The notes beneath the pieces are model-generated. The model saw only the letters and a program-made list of their open reading frames with translations. It was not told the DNA's origin and did not search any database. The translations under genes and the position numbers were made by a program. Below, piece by piece: positions 12,010-25,607 of a stretch of 64,000 nucleotides of DNA. Position 1 is the first letter of the stretch, and the number at the start of each line of letters is the position of its first letter. Origin of the DNA: Trichopria drosophilae (lineage: Eukaryota; Arthropoda; Insecta; Hymenoptera; Diapriidae). The stretch lies in NCBI GenBank assembly GCA_030407085.1, contig CM059585.1, positions 118,587,001 to 118,651,000 on the forward strand, read 5' to 3'.

Positions 12010-12208
12010 CTAAAAGCACATAAGCATGTTTTTATTAGTTTTATATCGCATAAAGGGAAATGTGTTTTGATATTTGTTAAGGTGCACATAAATATGATAC
12101 TTTTTTTCTTTAGTCAATTGGGATGATTTTGTGTGTGGTTTCATTGTCAGTGTGAACAAACAAATTATTAAACTTTTGTCTTTATCAGTTTCGAGGTTGA
12201 TCAGGGTC

Positions 12209-12404
12209 ATGGTACAATGAGAAAGGTATAGCAAGACGCATGCTAGAGAAAGGATGAAAACCGAGAGCGACCAACCACAATTCTGTAAGATTTTTCAGGC
12301 CACTGTATTGTTTGTGAATTCTCGGAACTGAGAAAAATTATTGTGTTGTGATTGGCTGTTCACTGCGCATCCTTCTAATTGCTATACCTTTCTGATTACA
12401 CCAT
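12209..12404. mobile_element. MITE with AGAAAGGTATAGCAA terminal inverted repeats
   Basis: The left end ATGGTACAATGAGAAAGGTA and the inverted right end ATGGTGTAATCAGAAAGGTA form a terminal inverted repeat of about 26 bp around 140 bp of interior. A half copy (ATGGTATAATAAGAAATGTA) occurs at 57062-57115. Confidence 0.65.
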
Positions 12405-12745
12405 CATCAGGGTTACTTATAAAGAAATGGGTAAATCCCCAGACAGCCAGATCTGCTGCATATTGCCGCATATAAGGGAAAAGTCAGGCGGCGAATATGT
12501 CGGCAGAAATACAGATTATGCATCGTCACACAGACAGCAAATTTGCTGGAAATTCTTCCCTGCCGACTAGTCTGCGGAAATTCTGACGCATTTCTGCCGA
12601 AGAGATTAAATTCGTGTTCGTGCGTATTTACTCCCTTCGCCGACCCTTTCAAGTGTAATAACGCCCTTCCATCATTAATGTATGCGGACATTACGTTTTA
12701 CCATGCAAAAAGTAAAAAAGTATCATTATTCTGCCAGAGTCAGCG

Positions 12746-12856
12746 ACATTGTTACCAGTTTAGGGAAATTTGGACGACAGTGGGAGATGCGTATACATTC
12801 ATTTAGGAAAATGTTCCATCACACTCGCCCAAAATCCCCCTAAACTGGCAACACTG
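12746..12856. mobile_element. Hairpin MITE copy B (TTTAGGGRRATTT family)
   Basis: TTGTTACCAGTTTAGGGAAA at the left and CCCCCTAAACTGGCAACA at the right are inverted copies, and match 6519-6631. The 12413-12806 open frames cross this repeat and the preceding CCCAGACAGCC-type sequence, so they are not treated as genes. Confidence 0.65.
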
Positions 12857-15800
12857 GTGGGCGAGGAGACTCGAAAACCTACCCGATAGTGGTATATGTA
12901 ATTCTTTTAACATGATCATAAATATTAATTGGATAGCGTAGAAACTTAAAACCACGGCTGTGTTTGCTTTCTCAACTACTCTATGAAAAGTTGTCACCTG
13001 TTTTTAACATTTATTGAATGGATGAACTGATCCGCACGATGTCGCACCAAGTACCTTTTGCCCTCTACTATTCTAGAGCTAATCTATTCTTCTCACTCAT
13101 CAAGATCTATCCCCTAAATCTAATGAATATATTAAAATCATGTTACTAAAACTTGTAATATTTTTATTATTTTCAGCCGCAATTTTTGAATCCTTTTTGT
13201 TCCTACAATTTTTTAGTTAGGACTCAAAAATTGATCATCACACAAAAATGTAGATGTGGCAAACTTTTAAGAGATTCTAAGGGTCTTCTGATGCATAGTG
13301 TCCTTGAGAAAAGGATTCGTAGGAAAAAAAAGAATGAAAAAACTATGAATGGGAAGAATTCTATTTAAAGGTGCAGAAGGAAAAAGGAAATACTCATCAA
13401 CAAAAACAAATATGAACAAAACGAGGTTCAACCGATTGGAAACACTCACCAACCGACGAATGAAGCTAATTGGCCTTTCAAAGAACAATGGCTCACAGCA
13501 CCAGTATCAAAGGTGAAAAGCATATAAAAAGGAATGGTATCGATTAATCACTTCAGTATCTGAACCTCTATCAGTTGTTGATATATCAAACTGCAATGTT
13601 TGAGAAACAGTTTCAACGTGGCACAGAACATGTGGGAATAAACTTGGAAACTTGGAGTAGTTCGCATGAAAAAAGCTGAAGTTTTCAATTATTGTTCATT
13701 CAGAAGAAAATATCATTATAAAATCTTATTACGAAGGTATCCTCGTAAAAGTGTAAAGTTTGAGATGAATCTCCTTTTTGTTTACCAGATTTTATATCAA
13801 ACTTAAAATGAATGTGCCGAATTGTAAAGTAAACTTGTGGCTTCAACCCTGCTGCCTTTGGCTCGTCTAGGCCTCGATTAGGATTGGCTATTTAATTGAC
13901 TACAAAAAAAAACTGAAAATGATCATTTTCAAAACTTCGACTGACAGCACATGTGACCCGAAGAATTATTATATAACATCATAGACATTATTATTATTAT
14001 TAATTTTTTGTTTCTTCGTAATATTTATAATTAATAAAAGCAGTACATTCGTAGGGTAATTTTTTTTCCGAAGTCCCAGATCTTTGGTCTGGGTCTAAGT
14101 AGTATGGTGGGCCAAAGCTCAGACTTTGAAAGCTCTCCATTTGCTAAATATAACGTAAGGAAATTAGAAGACCTTCTAGTAAACGCGTAACTATTACGTA
14201 TATTGATTGTTTTATATTAGACTATAAGAAAATTATACAAATCAATTGAACAAAGGAAATGCCAGCAATTAAATTAGTTGGTATTACGGTTGCATATTGT
14301 TGATATAAACTGAAAATAGCAATGATTGAAAATGCGGAATTCAAAGCACATTTGTATCTGCAATTGCATCTCCATACTATGCATATTATTGAAATTGAGC
14401 GTATGTCCAATGGAATTTACTTTGAATATTAAAGCAAATATCTTCACTGCATTTAGTCCCATAACCACGCGGATGCGATTGCTATGCTGAACGTTTGCAT
14501 TTAATTTATCATTTGGAGTCAAACGTTCCATTAAGTTGACATTCCTTTTAATATCATTTAAAGCAATAGTAGTATTTATAAATAACTAATTTGGTTATTT
14601 TTAAATTTAGATTAATCAGTAAATTAGTCAACTTGAACATGCTTAGAATGCAACAAAAAGTTTTTTGTCTGCCAGTTCTTGCGTTAACTCCAGCAATATT
14701 AATTCTCTGTAACATAATACCCGCGTCCTTTTTAATTACGCCAACACAAAAACAAGTGCTTGAAAATTGCACTCCCATTTTTTACCGCGCAATATCTGTT
14801 AATCTACACGTAGAGGGGATAGCGCCACCCACCGTCTTGTAATCGATTCTATCGAGTAAACCAAGGGTAGAAGACCTCTCGATCGACTAATAACAATGCA
14901 TATTTGATTTTCCATCAGATTTAATTGTTCCCATTTCCGAAATATTCCGTTTCACTGCTAATGCAATTTTGCTGTTTCGGAGATCTCATGCAAGGCGTTT
15001 CAAGGTGACCCGTTATATTGATTTCTCCGACGCCACATAGCTGCACCACGTGGCTTTGAGTGGTGGATCTCCGTGATACCCCAAAGGATTAGCCCAAAAG
15101 AAACTTTTGAATATAAAGAACCTCTTCCTCTTATCATGATCATCGTACACAGATTGCGCTCTGGAGTGACCTTATGACTCCGTGCTAAGTCACCTAAGAT
15201 TGCGAGATTTTCCGATAGAGAAAAGTTCTTGATCGTTATAAACTGCCGAATCGTGAATTTAAACACCAAAATGTAAAACTAAGATTTTAAATTGCATTTA
15301 ATATCGGTTTGTTTTTCTGTAAGTTCTACCTTAACAAAGGAACTTAAAGTTATAAACATTAAGATAGTTACGTAAGTGATCTTTCAATCAGAGTCAATAA
15401 TGCTGCATGAGGATTTCAAAAAACAGAATTCTACAATGAATTTCATACTTAAAATTAAATTAGATGTTGAATTAATCGACGTACACTCAACTCCCTTGCT
15501 GACAATGCAAGCACTTTAATTTAATTGTAATTGAAATTTTAATCAAACTATTTGTCAACGATAACGCCAGTATTTACGTTTAATTCGAGTTAACTTGTGG
15601 TTGATTAAATTAGTACAATCGTTCAATTACGTTTTAATTCAATTTTTCAGTTTTAGATAAATGTCTAGTCTTCATTTCTAGAAATTCAAATTCTGAACGT
15701 CAACAGCAAACATGAGTCTAATTTCTTCAAGGTGGAAATCCTGGAGGTGCAGAATTTCTTGAAATTCGACTGGAATATTGAAATGTCAAAAATCATGATG

Positions 15801-18800
15801 AGTAAAATAAAATGTTTCAAAGAATTAAAAAAATCACGCAAATGAAGAATATCTTCGAGCATAAAGAATAATTTTCATATTTAAAAATTATTTGAAAGTG
15901 GTGTAAACCATCTACAATTTCCGCTATGAAATCGGAATACGAAGTAAATCGAAGGTATATATTGTTGGTTGCGGAAATATAAAGTGTAAATTGTTATACA
16001 AATAACATTTCACAAGGTTACTACATCGACGCTTAAATTTGTAAAGAAGCGAATGTTTCGTTAATAAAATAAAATTTTTCTGTAATTTGGTTTTATTTGT
16101 CAGAATGAAAAAAAAGCCTAAGCCAAAGAAATTATACCATTATTATTCTGTGGGTATTCAGTATAAAATCTTTGGTGAGTTTAGTACAGTCGTCACTTGA
16201 ATTTTGTAAGATAATCTACTGAAGCTATTGTTTTCATTCGAAACAAAGGATTTAAACTTCATCAATCAAGTGAAATTGATGTTTATATTCTGAAACAAAG
16301 GATAATATATACATGATCATCAGGAGATACTTCATTGCATTTAATCCTATTAATTCCATGCGATTTAACATCTACGTGTACTTTATGGTTCATGATATAT
16401 ACCCTGCAATTAGTTACAGGTTTGCTATGCAAATTATGTCATTGTTCGTGTACTGCAGTAATATTTAGCATAGAATATATAATTAATTTCGGTTAGTAAG
16501 AAACTGCTTAGTAATGTTCAATTATACAAATTAATACCAAGTTGATTGTTAACAATATTGGGACTGATGATTAATATTGTTTACTTTTAATTTAGGTCGA
16601 GATGTCCCGAGCTAATTTAATGTAGATAATAATATGGTCTTGTATCTGTAGATCTTTTGATTCTAATGATGATCCATACCTTTGCATGCTGTAGTTGTCG
16701 CACAGCAAAACTTGTATTATAATCAACATTATTCGGGTTTTTTATACAACTTGTACTGTCTTCCTTCCGATTGATTGGTGTATTTTTATAAAATAATTTT
16801 AAGAAATATGTACGTCTCTTCTTCAGAAAATCAAATGTCTTAAAAAGGTCTTCTAAAGATGCCCCTAAAAAGATCCCTTGAAGATATCTTCATTACAACA
16901 GCACAAATAAAAGAGCTCTTACAGGAGTCTTACTTACAAGTTTTAACCCCTCTATGGTTTGCCCAGACAGCCAAATAAAAAAGAGTTCAGAATGATTTCG
17001 AAGTGTGCTTTAAAAGAAGGCAGATGTCCTCCTTTCTGAAGGTTTTTTGAACATGATGTATAATATTATCAGATCTTTGTGAAGTCTTTTTTCAGATATA
17101 TTTCAAATTCAGTCATGCAAGTTTAGCACCAAAATGATTAATATGACAGTATTCTTTGTATGCAATTAATAACTTAATTGCATTATGAGTAATTACTTAA
17201 TTAAAATTATAATTTACTTGCCGGGATTTTTTATTGCAATGGTCACACGGATAAGTAGAAAAGAAAACTGATTTCTGTAAAATTGTTTAGTTTTCCTAGT
17301 ATTGGAGTTGTAAGTTTGAAAACCATGCTATCGAATTGATCTAAATGCTTCTGTAAGGTAGTTTTATTAACGTCGATTAAAATTTAATCGCCAATTAAAC
17401 TGGCAAGGATTGAATAATCGCGCGTCTTACTGTTCGGGGCTGATCACTGATTAAATTTTAAAGTTGATGAAATCCTTTGTACATTCTACTTGAAACAAGT
17501 TAATTTACACGTTTAATGATACTATTAATGCATCCATTAATATTGTTTGTACAAAAAAGCATTCATTTTCAATAAAGCTGAACGTCTTAATTGGAGAATA
17601 TGCTGTGAAAACTTTAAATTCGAATTCGAATTCTAAGTGCCTCAAATCGAGCATGTAAGCGAGGAACTAAAATCTTCTTCGAGCTTAGACCAAAAACTTT
17701 AAATTGCGTTTTCTCCCCTTTTAATTTTTGAATTTTTTTTCTTGCTTACAAACAAGATTTAGCATATCGGAATTATCCAAATTTTAAAATTCTCGTAGAT
17801 GCGAACCTACATGTTAGTAAAAAAGGCTTTTTATATCTACATGTTAGTAAAAAGGGGGGGGGGGAGTATCATTTTTGCCCTTGTAAATTATCTTTTTTAG
17901 TTTAAAACTGCTTTTAATTTTTATTTTATCCTTTCTTCTGTTTTTTTTTGATTCACGTAAAAGATGAACTTATAATAATATCAAAAAAATTTGTTTTTTT
18001 TAATTTCAGACACGAATTACGACCTCCATCTTGCTTGAAATTGGGAACTTGAAGATCAATGCGTTTCGACAAATATTCCATAAGTCCGACATTTTGTAAA
18101 ATTTTTGCATGAAACAATTTGTCTAACATTTTCGATGTCGCCTTTAAATACACCCACAATAGTACGAGCTTTTTTCGTTCTAAATTGAAGTCTGTTTTGA
18201 AAAAGCAGTAATTGAAACAAGGGTAAACTTTTCAAAAATCCCGGGTTCTTAAATTCAGTATATATATATGTGTTCTTATATAATTCGCTGGAAACGAATA
18301 TCATAATAAAAAATGGCACAAATGTAGAAAAATGCTTTCAATGAAACCTTTTACAGAACACATATTTTATATTCCATATATTTTTTGGAGTTTTCAATAT
18401 TTAACGAAATAAACGAAGAAAGTGACGAAAAATCATAATTTTTATGAATTTGTCACGTTTTTCTGCATGTAAATCGAATTTGCACCAATTTTTGTTATGA
18501 TATTCGAGTTTAGCGTATCGAAATACGTACGACACCGTAGCTGTAATAAAAATAATTGGCAATCTTAACAGGGGTTTTATGGTTATTGTACAATACATAA
18601 ATACAAATATGATATTAATTGTAATTTTTTTCACTTTCTATCACACCTATACAAAAAGAGTATGTTATTTATTATTATGTATTCTCGAATGTTTCAATAT
18701 TTTTTGAAACTAAAGGAAGAAGAATCCGATCAGTCTTAATTTTTATGGGTGTTTTACAATTTTTTGCGATTTAAATGATATTGTTCATTCATTCAGGTAT

Positions 18801-19161
18801 CGTTCTTTTAAAAAGCATTTGCACACGAATCTATTGCAGTCTTTATTATATGACGTTTTATATAGCACGTGTACGTGAAATGTAGATGTAAAAAGACAAT
18901 GATGCTTAAATGTAAACCTTTAAGGCACATTCTAATGTAATGTATATTGCCAACTTGCATAATGGTAACTTTTATCTCATAGCGACTCATAAAATGTAAA
19001 TTCTTTATGTTTTACGAATGTATTAATACATTTCTTACTTCTATAACCTTGGCTAGAACATTTTTATATCAGCAAATGTTATGTGAGACACATATGTTGG
19101 AAAATATTGCACATTAACCACTAAAGTAACCACTAAAGTACCGATCATGCAGGGTATTATT
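12857..19161. other. Intronic stretch with no recognised gene
   Basis: Mostly unremarkable AT-rich DNA. A GC-richer island lies at about 15000-15190. A 6-bp-stem hairpin (CCCAGATCTTTGGTCTGGG) lies at about 14067. Two direct copies of CTACATGTTAGTAAAAA flank 17840 and lead into a G-tract (17857-17867). No coding support was found. Confidence 0.35.
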
Positions 19162-19311
19162 CACACGGAAAAAAAGAAATAGTTTTACTATCTGAATAGT
19201 AGGATCTGGCACTATCACGTTTGTTAGTTGGTCTTACTATCTAAATAATAGCCTTGACTATGCCTTATTTTACAAGTTAGTAGTTCCAACTATTTCATTT
19301 TTCCCGTGCAC
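19162..19311. mobile_element. Small MITE with CACGG(A)n terminal inverted repeats
   Basis: The left end CACACGGAAAAAAAGAAATA and the right end TATTTCATTTTTCCCGTG are inverted copies over about 25 bp. The interior of about 100 bp contains repeated ACTATCT and AATAG motifs in both orientations. The target duplication is not clear. Confidence 0.6.
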
Positions 19312-20407
19312 AAGTGCAACGTTTTTATATCTTCTTGTGTATCATCTAAGATTGTAAAAACAAAACTAAAAATAAAAGATTATAATCATTATCATGATAA
19401 TTAACGATTGTTTATTTACCTCCAGTGGAGTAGCTGTTACTTACAATTTTCCAACAAATTGATTGTAAAAAATGTAATTTTTAGCCATTTTTGTATCCTT
19501 GTTATTCCCCTGTTGAAAAATTCATTTTACGTCCTTGGTACGAAAATACCTATCTTTTAACCAAGCTGATATGAATAGGCCCCACTTCATTTTAATTATT
19601 ATAAAAACTAATCAGGTTTCATATTAAATCAGAATAACACTTTTACACGTTAATCGAGAAATCATTTTCATTTATATCCTCGAAGGGTTTTCGGTACTCT
19701 AGTAAACTCCAAACATTTACTTTCAAGCAGACATCTTGTGTCGGTACTTCAACCATCAAATTCGCTTAAGTCCTCAACAACTTTTTAATTAATCATTCGG
19801 CCAGAAATAGTTGTTAGCAAAAACTGTACGTTTTTCTTTATTTTCATAAAAAAAATTGACGTTAAAAATAACGTTAAATAAAGACTCTTATCTCGTTCCA
19901 AATTTTTGAAATACACACCTGGAAACTACTTTGAACATTCATGTACAATTAACCAATACATTTGGAAAATCTCAATGTAATCTCATTGTTGGTGCTTTGA
20001 AGCTTTTAGTATTTATCCTGAATGGTATGCCAATGAACACAAAGGAAAATTGTCACGAATTTACAATCACGAAATGTGTTCTATTGTATGACATCAGATA
20101 TCATCGCGTCTATCGAAGGCGAAAATCTATTATAATTGATGTCTTGTTTGTCTGATCCAAGGGCTGTTAAAAATAAATTGATTACTCGGGACGATAGAGT
20201 TCCTGTGTACTTGTAAACATAGAATATAAATTTTTTTCCTGATTTTTAACTATACTTTTAAAAACTTCTCACATCAACATATGCGACAAGAAATTATCAG
20301 TCTTATAAGAATAGTTACTACGAATATTTTTTATATGAACTTTATTTTATAAAATATCTGAAAAAATCGTCTAAAAAATGATTTCTTGAAAGAATTTATT
20401 AAATGTA

Positions 20408-20917
20408 TACTCTCTAAATTCCATGGAGTAAAATTTCACTCGTCAAGATTGAGAATTCACTCCAAGCAAAAGTGAAAGATGAGCCACCCTGTATGGAATG
20501 AATTCCCGCTCTTTCTTTAGAGTGAATTTTTTCACTCCGGACCAAGAGCTAAATATTAGCTCTCGTTAAACCAATGGCTGTAACAGTGACGAAGAAATGT
20601 ACAGAATTTGTATAAATTTTGGGTCAACGTTAAACCGTTTATTAAATATTTGTGGCAATTGCTACAGTAGTTACTAGGAAGGATTGAAGTGCAGTGATAT
20701 TTCTGGAAAAAAAAAAATAGAATAGTGAATCACTCTTGTTAAATTTAATTTCAGTCACATAAAAATTTATTTTTGAAAAAAACCCTTCGGTAATGAACTT
20801 TCACTTTACGCGAGGAGATTTCACTCTTTTAGAGTGGTCTTTCACTCTTTTTAGGGTGAACACCTTGCTCAGTCCAGGATTGGAGTGAAAATTTCACTTC
20901 AAGAAATTTAGCGAGTA
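20408..20917. mobile_element. Foldback element packed with GAGTGAAA/TTTCACTC motifs
   Basis: Terminal repeats TACTCTCTAAATTCC (left) and GAAATTTAGCGAGTA (right) are flanked by TA. Inside, TTTCACT or its inverse AGTGAAA recurs about ten times, in clusters near both ends. The element has no coding capacity. Confidence 0.65.
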
Positions 20918-21287
20918 TAATGCCTTATTTCTTTTTGTATTTTTCGATACTTTTATCAATATTTATCATTATAAAATTATCAAGAAGAAAAATAAAATCA
21001 CTAGAATGGAATGTTATAAAGGAGCATTTATGAAGGGGTTAATTATCATCACCTTTCTGACATATGTAATCGAAATTCGAGTATCTCGATATCAAATGCG
21101 ATCGATAAGCAGTCTTTGTCAAAAGAACAGATGTGCGTTGCACGAGAATCATAATTATCGCAACCTACGCTTTCGTTTCATATTATATTGAAATGGTAAC
21201 GAACGCGTTCGCGCTATTGCGGTAGGGGAAATATATTAAAATTTACCAATAATGCGGTATTACAGATACAATGAATAAATTCCTTAA

Positions 21288-21969
21288 CCCATTAAGTCCT
21301 GAATGGACGTTTTTTCACTACAATTTTCAACGGTTGTATTTAGTGTGAAAAAAGGCTCTAAAAAATTTGAAAGAAGACATATCTGACGTAAAATTAACTG
21401 AACTTTTAGGAGAAAATGTAACGGAAGAAAAACTTCTTGCAATTAATCAAAGAATGCCCGAAAATTTTTTTAGAATTTTTTGACGACTTTTTCGATTTGT
21501 CAAAATTTTGGGATTTTGAAAAATGAAAAAAGTGTTTAAAAAATTCTGAAAAAAATTCATTCTTTGAATAATTGTAAGAACTTTTTGTTCTGTAACATTT
21601 TTTCCTAAAGTCGATCGTCTTTGAATAAAAAATTCCTGAATTTTTCGCTAATGTTTTTGTGTTTGGGCCGCCATTTTGGATGCTTTTACCTTTATTTTCA
21701 AAATGGACATAGGCACATCTTAAAGATTAAGTCTCGAGGACACGATTTCTTTACCGTTTAGAGGAATTCTGAAACAATTTCAATGTGAAAAGACGAAATG
21801 AAAAAAAAATTCATTTGAAAAATGCATGATTTTTTTGAAAAAATCGAATATAGTTTTTCACGGTTGCATTTTCTGAAAAATGTAATAACAGATTCTGAAA
21901 GTTCAGTTAATTTTACGTCAGATATGTCTTCTTTCAAATTTTTTAGAGCCTTTCTTCACACTAAATACT
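21288..21969. mobile_element. Truncated foldback element of the TTAA/CCCATTAAG family
   Basis: It starts CCCATTAAGTCC right after TTAA (21284-21287), like the 563-1879 element, and also carries an internal GCCATTTTGG. Palindrome arms are centred near 21652. The right arm stops at about 21969, roughly 45 bp short of the expected end, so the 3' terminus is lost or replaced. Confidence 0.65.
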
Positions 21970-22023
21970 ACTCGGGTTTTTTGATTGATCAATGCGTTTC
22001 ATTTAACGACAATTTTTACTCGC

Positions 22024-22190
22024 CATATTAGATACTCCATTTTGAAAGTCTAAAATATGTCATTTTCGTATGTTAGCCATGTATTCTGAGACTCCAAGAA
22101 CTCTCAAGTAATGATCATTTTCATGAACGTCGTGAAATTTTTCAGCCATATTGGATCCGTCATTTTGAAATTGGAAAAGTACACATCAGA
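22024..22190 (+). repeat. Dispersed GCCATATTRGAT/CCATTTTGAAA repeat, copy 1
   Basis: It holds two successive units of the form GCCATATT-GAT-C-CCATTTTGAAA. Related units recur at 31600-31790 and 33950-34135, where they are followed by AGATTC and TCAGNGATC motifs. Confidence 0.45.
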
Positions 22191-23299
22191 TTGGGATTCA
22201 TTGCATTCACAGGGGATTTATTTCAAAGGTTTTTCAGTTTTTTTGGACTTTGTTATTGACAAATTTGTTATTAATAAATTGTTATTGAATTGCAAAAAAA
22301 ATAGACATATTTATTAATATGATCGGATAATAAAAATGGAAGATATCGGTGATATTATTGTTTATGTTTTGTGAAAAAAGCCGCCCTGCGATAGGTTAAA
22401 CCATTTACAATTGCAATATTTTTGAATATTCTAACCTTAAGCAGGTCCAAATAGCGAAGAATTAAAATATTCTTTCGACATGTTACCTGTAAATCACCAC
22501 ATTTTAATTTGTTAAGCAATACTTATTTAATTACTCCACATTTTGGCATTTTTTTTAAAATTACACAACAAACAAAACTATAATTTTGTTATGAAAATCA
22601 AATTGATAAAAGAAATGATAATCGCTAACCACTTGCCTTAGTTTAAAAGTTAAATAGAAGTTTAGCTCGCGACGAATAATTAATCTGACAGGTCTTTCAA
22701 AGTGTGTTAGATTGCATTTCTTCGGTGCATTATTTCTCTCTTCTTAATCTGAAAATTCCTTCTTGGAAATAGCACATACTTCTACCAAGATTTACATCAG
22801 CCGTGATAATGCGGTAATACCTCGCATAATTGAATACGAGATTTAAACGACATCAAGAGACTTAAATGCAGTTAAGTTGATTAATTCGCGTTTATTTGTA
22901 TTGTTATCTTACTGTTCGAAATGGTGCTTATTTTATGCATTCTGTTTTTGGAATCCATTTCTTAGACGAATTGAAATTGAAACTTTAAACTAGTTTTTCT
23001 CAAAATGAGATTTTTAAGTCATTGATCAAACTTAGTCGAAAAATCGTTTTTTTTATTAAAAAAAGGTCCGTTTTACATTTAAAAAACAACCGTGATAGTG
23101 AAGGTCGAACCATTAACTTAATTAAACCTGTTATATTTAAACTGTTATTTAACTAAATCTATCAACATTTTCTGTTTCAGATGATCCACTTCGCCACCGT
23201 ATTAGTCACCGCAAAACTTAATAATAAAAATACATGTTTTTTGACGGCAGTTTGTAACTCAAACATAATAAAAATGGAGTTGACTGTACTTTATGCACA

Positions 23300-23431
23300 A
23301 GAGGTGAAATTCTTGACTCGCCGCAAGACGGACAGATACGAAAGCATTTACTAAAAATATTTTCATTTATCAAGAACCAAAGTTAGAGGTTCGAAAGCGA
23401 TCAGATACCGCCCTAGCTCTAACTATAAATT
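23300..23431 (+). pseudogene. Degenerate fragment of 18S (small-subunit) rRNA
   Basis: The segment follows the conserved eukaryotic 18S stretch from AGAGGTGAAATTCTTG, through CGCAAGACG and GAAAGCATTT, to GTTAGAGGTTCGAAAGCGAT, CAGATACCGCCCTAG and CTCTAACTATAAA. The identification rests on recalled 18S sequence. There are scattered substitutions, for example in the GGATCG and CCAAGAATG blocks. Neither flank continues as rRNA, so this is a short inserted relic and not a working gene. Confidence 0.85.
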
Positions 23432-23729
23432 ACTTGGGGAATGAACTTTAAAATGAAATAATGATCATTTAAAATAGTTTTGTATTATTTTTAAAGTTAT
23501 TTTCTCGACTATAAGTGTGGTTAACTTCTTTTAAGAGGAACTTGGTTAAAATAGTTATAAACATTACTTCGCCATAGTTCATTACAATAATATTCGTTAA
23601 TAAAAATCAGATCAATTTTCTTTGGTGGAAGGTCATCATACAAATAAATTTCATGTGAAATTTAAATAAGGCCACTTATTAATACACGTTTTGTCCACAA
23701 TCTGGATTACCTTGAAAATCCCTTAATAA

Positions 23730-24122
23730 TCATATTTTATACATCAGAGAACAAGATTATAATAATAAAAATTTCAGTTTTTAAGGTTTTCAATTTTTTT
23801 TAGCTTTGAAATCGGTTATTTTCTATAGTTTTCAACAAATGGCGTTCCACCTTTTCTCAATTATTATTCAATAAAACTCATTTTTTACAAAAAAATATGC
23901 TTATATGAAATATTTCTAATGCATAGAACATTGTAATCATTACATTGTAATCTTTTTTTTGTAAAAAATGAGTTTTATTGAATAATAATTGAGAAAAGGT
24001 GGAACGCCATTTGTTGAAAAGTATAGAAAATATCCGATTTCAAAGCTAAAAAAAAATTGAAAATCTCAAAAACTGAAATTTTTATTGTTATAATCTTGTT
24101 CTGTGATGTCTAAAATATGAAA
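23730..24122. mobile_element. Near-perfect foldback repeat, about 390 bp
   Basis: The left arm 23730-23893 and the right arm 23955-24122 are inverted copies with very few mismatches. They share AAAATGAGTTTTATTGAATA and its inverse, and the AAATGGCGTTCCACC block and its inverse. The loop is about 60 bp. No clear target duplication was seen. Confidence 0.8.
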
Positions 24123-25555
24123 ATATTGCCTTGTAGTAATTAAAAGTAGGGTACACACTTTAGAAAATGAGTTTAATGAGGAACGCTATTTGGGTATTTT
24201 TGCCAGTGAAGTGGTTAATAAGTTTATTCGATCGATCCCTTACTTTTAATCAGCGAAATAGTTCTTGAAATAAAAAGTAGGATAAAGAAGATGTTTCCAT
24301 TCTCCCTCAATTCATCAATATTTTAATAATTAATAGAGAAATTTAGTAATTTACCGTGAGATTTAATTTAAAGACAGAGATTTTTTCTGATTTCCTCGAT
24401 TCCAAAAAAGTGTTATACAATAATATTTTTCTCTATATGGTGACCACGTATTTACTAAATATATTTTAAGTACATTTTTGCGATTCTCGAAAATGTCATC
24501 TCTAATTCCTCGACGCGTCACGTTTTGCAACATCGAGGTAGTATAAGTGTCAAAAATTGGCTTCAATTTGAATGTGCAGCTATCGTTAAATTGCTGACAA
24601 TTAAGTAATACTCAGGTAGAATTTCGAAATACGTCAATTCAAATTTGATTAGCACAAACGATTTTTTGTTGCACTTTTACTCTAACAAATTTTCAATTTC
24701 TCTCCAACCAAGACTGAAATTTATAGGGTTGAAAAATTACAAAGAATTAGATAAGTTAGTAAACTGCATTATTATAAACAACAGGTAGGAAAATGTGTTA
24801 TCTATGTAACAAAATTGAAAAATATTGGATAAAAATAAAACTACGTCTAAGTTTACGAGTGTGTTCTGCGTGAAGTGCCTAATTTAACATCCATTGAAGA
24901 GGGCAGGGAGTCAAAAAGCTCATGATTGATGTGAGACAGAAGTAATATCTGCGCCAGACGTCCGAAAATTAATTAACAAAAGTATATATGATAGACAATA
25001 CGCGATTTGCTTGTCGTAAGATTATTTTCACGCGGTCCGTTAATAGATTCGTACTACATTCTCGACTAAGAATCGGCCATCATTCGTTAAATCTAAGATT
25101 GATAAATAATTGATGTACGACATGTCTGAGAGCACTTCCGTAAATTGCTAAATTGCAGGATCAATTGGTACACTTGTTTGATATAGTACTTTGAATATCA
25201 CTTTGCGTGTAATATTTTGGACAAAGAAACAATTTCACACGTTAAGAAATACTCGGTTCCGTATATTTTATTATAAGAAATGGTACCTGGGATTTTTTTA
25301 AATTACCACAAGAAAATATATAAGAAATCTATTGGAAATTAACATTTGTCGATGGCTGATTTTCGTGACAGTCAAAATTTGTATTTAGGGAAAGGTGATT
25401 GGGTCGTAGGCCAATATGACGGTTGGAGGACGGAGGCATAGGATAGGATATACTGTAAATATAATTGATGTCTATTTAATAATATGTACTTTAATGGAAT
25501 TAATTAAAAATTTGCAATCATTCTTTACAGACAAACACGTGAGGCTTTTAGATAA

Positions 25556-25607
25556 GAGAACATTCAACCGGCAATCAAAAGGTCCCGCGATCGAATACCG
25601 TCGCGGA
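25556..25607 (+). repeat. tRNA-like SINE head, copy 1
   Basis: ACCGGCAATCAAAAGGTCCC is followed by GCGATCGAATACC, a degenerate B box (GGTTCGAATCC-like). The layout aligns with the minus-strand copies at 43551 and 50020. The acceptor stem is not formed. Confidence 0.45.
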
